NCBI GenBank assembly: GCA_013339895.1
Contig: JABACO010000005.1
Location: 7,038,205 to 7,102,204 of the forward strand
Length of the DNA stretch: 64,000 nt
Origin: Ephydatia muelleri
Lineage: Eukaryota; Porifera; Demospongiae; Spongillida; Spongillidae
Direction of reading: 5' to 3'
Within the stretch, counting starts at the first letter, position 1. Every line of letters starts with the position of its first letter. This document shows, in pieces, positions 58,653-64,000 of the stretch. The notes below the pieces were generated by a model. It ran no database searches. It was not told the origin of the DNA and was given only the letters and a program-made list of their open reading frames with translations. The translations under genes were made by a program, and so were the position numbers.

Positions 58653-61600
58653 CTAGTGAGAAAAAGGTGAAAGTTTAAGGATTTCTCCAACCTTCTGAGT
58701 CATCCAGAGGTCAAGCTTTTTCTGATTGATTGACTCCAACAGCTTGTTGCATTGAATGGATGGAAATATTTGATGATTTCTTCCAGGCTTATGAGAGAAC
58801 ACCTTGTTCTGTGAGAGCTCTGTGACCATCTTCATCAGATCTTCAGCTTCTGACCTTGTCGTATGGTTGGTTGTAACCCATACACCAGTACTTCTGTCAA
58901 ACTCTTCAAGTATATATTTTAGAGCGCCGAGGGCTTTCCCAGCTCTGATAATTGCCTGAGGAGTTTTATTGGCACCCAAATGACAGATTGTGCCCTTCAG
59001 TAGTTTATTGAGGTGTTCCATGTGTAGGTCAGCTGGTATGTTGTGTCCAGGTCCACCCTCACTGTTGATGAAGCGGCCCCACAACATCTGTTCAGCATAC
59101 CGTTTGGGCAAGATATAGTAATACTGCATCTGTAGGTTGAATGCTTCTATGCAGTAATTTTTATGCTTAGTAGCGCGAAAAAAAAGAAGAAAGTATTTCC
59201 AACATCTTAGGACTCTGTTTCCATCTCCCTCGCGAATACCATCTTTGAATTCTAAGAGTAGTAAGCCCAGTGACAGTGTCTCCTTAGCATACTCCTGTAC
59301 ACTGTCTATTGAAGGGCAGGTTGACTCAGATGTCCCAGCAATGTATTCAATTCTGACCATTTCACTGATCAATGTTTTCACTAATGACTTCACAGCTGCC
59401 ATAGGCTTATCAGTTGACATAATCTTTGAGGACAGTTCAGACATGTTTGTGACTCCTGCTATGTGAATTGCAGCTGACATGACATGTGCTATAGTTGCCA
59501 GCTGCATAAACTCTTCACAAGCAGTAAGGTCCTTGCTGACGTCTGTAATAACATTCCGTCTGTTGATGACGTTTCTTAGCTGGAAGAGAGTCCCAGTATC
59601 CATACCTGAGCAAGAACTGTACAGCCTCTTCCATATCACCTGTGCATCAATCAACAGAAAAGGTGCAATGTCATGACCAAATTCCAAACCCTATTAGCAA
59701 CCCATTCAGGTTATGCACACCTAGTATAATCAAGAAACCAGGTTACCTCCATAAAGCACATCTTTGTGTGCCAATCTTCTATCACAGGTACAAACCCCTC
59801 AAGACGTTCTTCACCATTGTCTGAGTTTGAAAGTATACTTTGGCTGCCCCGAATTCTCGCTATTGTCAGTTGATCACCACCCAAAGGAATGTAGCTAAAA
59901 TTGTGTAGCTTGACTTCAACAGCTCTTGTATGTCCACCTTCTGCACAAACATCCAACGTCTGGGAGGTTGTAGTCGTAGGAATATACCGGTGTAATCCAT
60001 CTAAGATATCTATCATATCTCCTAGAACATTTTCATTTTTTAGCATCACTCCCAATGGCACCTGTGCATTAATAATAATAAATTAGGAATGTGCGTAATA
60101 GTAAGTAGGAACATACCACTTCTGATTTCAAAGCCATCTGCTTTGAGTACAGGTGTTTGATGTGAGGTGTAGCCTCAGCTGACAAACTTTGCAGACCAGG
60201 AATACGTTGTACAAACATCCTAGCTACTAATGTTTCTAAGTTTGAAACTAACTGAGTGTTATCTCCAACAGTTGGGTAGAACATTTCAAAGTTAATACTG
60301 TCCTGAACGATCTCAATGGGGTCAGTACTTAAATGACTAAAACATATCCTGTCCTTAACAGCATAGGTATGAAAATAGTGCAAGGAAGTGGTCTGGCTGT
60401 TAAGACGCATGTCCCTAGGTTTGACATTCTTGTCAACATTATCCCCTACCAGCCTAAATCCATACCATTCTTCATTGCCTTCATTATCTATACCTGTGGA
60501 ATACAAAAACTTATAAAATGTAATATTTTTAAAGCTTCATCTTACCTGCTGGAACAGGTGTTGATTGAGGGGGATACTCATTGGGTTCAGATGGGATGTC
60601 ATCACTCTCATCACTGGAAACACAAGACACTTCTGGAGTGATTGGGGAAATGTTTCCCACAAAGCTGTGTTCACTCAACGATGGAGATGATGGTGGAGTA
60701 GATGCATAAAGATTTTCCGCTAGTGAATCTACACCAAAAGAGGAGTATGTGCTTGAAACAGAATCATTGAACATCTGAGCTGTTGGTAAGCCTGTTATGA
60801 AGCCCTGTGAAATAAATATATATAATACTTTTCCACCAATTCTTAAAGAAATTGTTCTCACACGACTGGTTGTTGTAAGCTTGCTTAGTTCTTTAACCCA
60901 ACCCATAACAATATGGTCGTGGTTGGTACCTAGAACATCAAGTAGTTTAAGAGTACTAGTGATGGATAGACATAGGCCAAGTTTCTGCAGCCTTGAGTAC
61001 ACCTATGTGATATTAATTACAATAAACAACCTGATCACCATCATTTTGCATAATCATGCAAATACCTGTTTTGCTGCATGTCCTGAATAAAGTACCAATG
61101 ATGTGAAAAAATGAGCAAGAGTACTCCTGCCATGAGATTTGACAAGAATAGCTATAACGCCAGCTATGGTGCACTGTCTCCTTGAACTGTGTTTTGGGAT
61201 GCAAGCATCTAAGATGCCTAGCAGAACTGGTGCTATACGCTGTAACTCAGTGTAATGACTTTCCCAAGTACGTGTTGTAAAGAGATCTCTGTCAGAATCT
61301 GTAACTGTGACTGTACTCTCTTTGAGAACATTTTTCATCTCTACACGGATCATCTTATGAATTCTAGCCAACAGATGCTTTCCCATCTCCTGGGATTCTA
61401 ACGAATGCTGTGCAAACGCTCGCTTAAAGTTGCGACCTAATGACTTTCCAATCCGCTCCCTTTTCGGCGATAAGACGTACCTTTTCTCGCAACCATCATA
61501 CGTCACAACAACCTAAATGATATGCAGACACGCATCACTATACTGTAAGACTCATCTAACAACAGCAAAATATATACCTTAACAGCATTCGCTCCTTGTA

Positions 61601-61922
61601 GAGCAGCATCAGCTTTACGTTTCGTGCCTTGACGGCTAATTTCAGACGTGCCTGCACCACTGCTGCTGCTAGCGCTGCTGCTACTGTGTTAAACCTTGGA
61701 CAGCTTGTACAACAGCTCTTCCTTTAAGCCAGAATATTTGGCGATGGAGTTGAAGCACTTGTTGCACAAATACCCAGAAGCATACGTCTGTGTCGCTTCG
61801 GTTTTAGCTGTCCCTGACTCACATGCTAAGTCTACTAATGCAGCTACGCAAGATGCTGACGTCAATGAAGCCAGTTGTTTTCTGCCCTGGCTTTGAAGGA
61901 CGGGGGCCACGCACAGCTGCAA
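58653..61922 (-). pseudogene. DUF6589-type (Academ) transposase
   Basis: I read seven exons: ~61922-61578, 61512-61066, 61002-60862, 60804-60546, 60493-60117, 60061-59747 and 59690-58653. All have clear GT-AG borders. The N-terminus is cysteine-rich (CVAALVDLACESG, YLCNKCFNS), likely a zinc finger. The signature of DUF6589 follows: GDNVDKNVKPRDMRL with LHYFHTYAVKDR, LGGDQLTIARIRGSQ, EDWHTKMCFME, and a C-terminal region with LRCWKYFLLFFRATKHKNY. The acidic residues in GDN, GDQ and DWH are candidates for an RNase H-like active site (inference). In exon 1 a TAA at 61689-61691, as expected from CAA by C-to-T, interrupts the frame between KLSKV and HSSSSASSSS. No ATG was found at the start, so a short 5' exon is missing. 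Confidence 0.82.
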
Positions 61923-61941
61923 CGATACATATTACGACGAT

Positions 61942-62132
61942 ACGATACGTGTCTAACTTAATACTTATTGATCAATTACACTCCATAAATGACGTCACGG
62001 GTGCTCTGCATTCTGATAAAATCGGTTGCTCTCAGAACGACTTTGGTTAGGCATTTTACCAGACCCTCTTTCCGCGTAGTGGTGATGTAATCCATCCGCA
62101 GCTGCGGGAATCAGGGTCTGGGTACGAGACTA
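61942..62132. repeat. Right terminal inverted repeat of the Academ-type element
   Basis: Perfect inverted copy of 56710-56900, ending GGGTCTGGGTACGAGACTA, followed by the 9-bp duplication and the resumed CA microsatellite. Confidence 0.95.
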
Positions 62133-62145
62133 CGCACACACAGTA

Positions 62146-62181
<36 letters not shown>

Positions 62182-62495
62182 CAACCCACACAGCTCATAG
62201 TCTTACTCTGTTCTGGCTTCACAAACAACTTAGTTTTGCATTCAAGCAAAGGGCTCCTGAATTGTAGAAATTTTGTCCATAGTATTTTACAACTGAGGGA
62301 GTGGGTGCCATCACGCGAGTTCGTGTCTCGAAAATGTCGCTTCGCGCCACGACTAACCTGATGCGTGTGAAACACAAGTATGCTCGAGTCACGCACGGGT
62401 ATCACTCGTGACGCGCGCACGCGTGTGTCAAGAAGCTACGTCTGGATGGTACTGTATGCGCGATTTATACAAACGATCCCGATCGCATCGGGTAA

Positions 62496-62572
62496 GATGG
62501 CATTGTAACTCAACTGGTAGAAAACCTTTTTGGGCAGCGCGATGAGAGGTCTGGGACCGATTTCATGCCATC
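62496..62572 (+). repeat. tRNA-derived sequence (SINE head or tRNA pseudogene)
   Basis: 77 nt with a perfect 7-bp acceptor stem (GATGGCA / TGCCATC). It has an A-box-like TAACTCAACTGGTAG and a B-box-like GGTCTGGGACCGATT. The D and anticodon arms pair poorly and I cannot assign an anticodon, so it is not a functional tRNA. A SINE body may follow, but no second copy is visible in the window to confirm it. Confidence 0.5.
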
Positions 62573-63710
62573 AAAAAACTGAAGGAGGGCCACACTTCAA
62601 CTACACAGCATTATCTGTATGGTACTATCCGCACGTGAGTCAATTTTGAGGGCACGAGATGGAGGAACGTACAGATTCAACATGAAATGCTTCTCCCGGG
62701 TATTGAAGCCTATAGGAAGGCCTAGTTTTTAGTACATTTTATAGTTCTTCGATGTACTAGCTATATTATTTTCAAATATCAAAATCGTAAATCGTAAAGG
62801 TATTGACACAAATGACCGTGGAATATTGTAATGAGAAACCCTTCTCATTGACTACCTGTACATTTGGGGACAATGTTATGACAATCCTAGGGAAGCCCCA
62901 GCTTAAATAGGACAAATACGGCGACACCACTAAAAATCATAACAAATGTAGTGTACTAACATTTTCAAATTTCAAATCCTGGGAAAAATCTGGCGTCCTT
63001 GGTATACAACTAACCCATACATTGGTATGGGAAGGTATACGGGAATATTCGGTGATTCGCAAACCGCGAGTAAAATATATGTTTATGTCGTTTGAACGTA
63101 GTAAATTAGACAGAAACTACGCTCCCTCCTATTGCGATTGGCAGCTTATGATGTAGGTGTGAAGCATGTGAGATGGCCACGTGGATCTGGGTATATGTAT
63201 CTAGGAAGGCGGGAAGACTAGTCAGTCTAAGTCACAGTGCACGACTTACAGTCAACCTTACAGTCAACCTTTTCTTTTTTATGTGATGTATGTGTATGTT
63301 CAGTTGTCTCCTTGACATTCATGAATGCAGATGACGCAAGCTGGAAGGAGCTCATGTGCTGTCAGAACAATTGTATTTGTAGGATGAGCAGTGTGTGTTG
63401 GTTTTTTCCTCACTAAGTGAGGTTTTTTTCCTTGAGCTGGTGTGGGCCCACCACTCTAAATAAATTAGGCTAAAATCAAATCTAGTTGTAGGTAGCTGGC
63501 CCCTGCTCTCCATGTGGTGGTATGTGGTTGTGGAGTTTGTGTTGAGTCAGTGTTGTGTATATGTAGTTGATGGATATATCTATGTTGGCTGTCGTGCACA
63601 AGCGACGCTACACCAATGTGTTGTCAAGTGAATGGGGGGAGAGGGGTATATGCATGGCAATAGGAGGGAGTAAATTATTCTGACTTTTGACCGCTCATTT
63701 CTGGATATGC
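62573..63710. other. Gene-free interval
   Basis: No gene recognised. The short tandem TTACAGTCAACC near 63247-63270 is the only local repeat seen. Confidence 0.5.
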
Positions 63711-64000
63711 AGGATCCACGCGCAACTAGGACCTCCGATGCGTCCAGGTCAGGCACGCGTCAGCAACCAAAACTGTAGCAGCCAGAACACAATTTTCTGT
63801 TGCAAAGTTGTGCTTGTAAATTAAAAAGCGAATAACATACACAGGTCTGTCTCGAGACAACCGCGTTAAAAACAAGGAGTGTGTAGAGGTGGGGGTACTT
63901 CAGTTGGGGTGGCTCTATATGAGGTGTCTTTCGATAAGACGTGTCTCAAGAGGAAGGGGTACTTCTGCGGAGGTGCTTTCACCAACTTGGCAAAATCAGA
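63711..64000. repeat. Dispersed repeat, copy B (runs off the window)
   Basis: Same-orientation match to 26361-26655, starting at AGGATCCACGCGCAACTAGG and still matching at the last base of the window. The left boundary coincides in both copies, so this is a real family edge. Confidence 0.9.

Larger units (their letters stand above)
56710..62132. mobile_element. 5.4-kb Academ-type DNA transposon with helicase (AcademH-like)
   Basis: The ends are perfect 191-bp inverted repeats starting TAGTCTCGTACCCAGACCC (56710-56900 and 61942-62132). CGCACACAC at 56701-56709 recurs at 62133-62141, a 9-bp target duplication within a CA microsatellite. Two convergent multi-exon genes fill the interior: a RecQ-type helicase (plus) and a DUF6589 protein (minus). 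As I recall the families, DUF6589 is the transposase domain of the Academ superfamily and one Academ lineage also encodes a superfamily 2 helicase; this fits that lineage. Identical arms mean a recent insertion, yet each gene carries a nonsense codon. This copy was perhaps moved in trans or has just begun to decay. Confidence 0.88.

Noticed and set aside
62496-62572. Functional tRNA gene
   Set aside because: Acceptor stem is perfect and the boxes are tRNA-like, but the D and anticodon arms do not fold properly; treated as a tRNA-derived repeat.

Overview
This window is animal genomic DNA, most likely from a marine invertebrate and possibly a demosponge. Genes are split by short GT-AG introns. 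Recognisable products include caspase-fold proteases, a Kelch / coiled-coil / Death-domain protein and a fibronectin type III exon. The taxon is an inference from this domain mix, not something the sequence proves. Genes are sparse. Most of the window is layered mobile DNA, satellites, microsatellites and unusually many long poly-C/poly-G tracts.

Layout. 1-2.6 kb: C tracts, (CA)n and caspase-like gene 1 (minus strand). 2.6-4.8 kb: nested inverted repeats and a small MITE. 6.1-10.9 kb: a minus-strand gene reading Kelch repeats, coiled-coil exons (one of only 16 nt), then two Death domains; its Kelch part holds one in-frame TGA. 13.5-14.8 kb: caspase-like gene 2, apparently intact. 14.9-26.1 kb: an 11.1-kb composite with 41-bp perfect terminal inverted repeats and a 9-bp target duplication. 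It holds an unrecognised minus-strand gene and a 173-bp satellite array, and the array is itself split by a 4.5-kb segment with mirror-image CCCGGGTG ends. That segment carries a divergent pair of genes, one with Tudor-like and BEN-like domains. 27.8-32.3 kb: remnants (an unknown protein, a tyrosine recombinase, an integrase zinc finger, a RING finger). 37.7 kb: a fibronectin type III exon. 38.7-40.0 kb: caspase-like copy 3, interrupted by one stop.

40.0-45.5 kb is bounded by diverged ~750-bp inverted repeats. It contains a 136-bp satellite, a duplicated segment, a hAT-like insertion whose empty site survives in the sister copy, and a nuclease-like retroelement fragment. 45.5-49.2 kb: a decayed pogo/Tigger-like transposase between ~200-bp direct repeats. 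50.1-54.5 kb: a young Ty3/Gypsy-type fossil with very short LTRs. 56.7-62.1 kb: a 5.4-kb DNA transposon with perfect 191-bp inverted repeats and a 9-bp target duplication, sitting in a (CA)n tract. It carries convergent RecQ-like helicase and DUF6589-type transposase genes and fits the helicase-bearing Academ lineage. Two 98-129 bp elements elsewhere share its termini and look like its non-autonomous relatives.

How the parts relate. The three caspase-fold copies are paralogues on one strand. Together with the Death-domain gene they suggest a cell-death or immune-signalling neighbourhood, but no direct link is visible. Transposon nesting gives a relative order: the 173-bp satellite predates the BEN-bearing segment, and that segment predates the Academ-like MITE within it.
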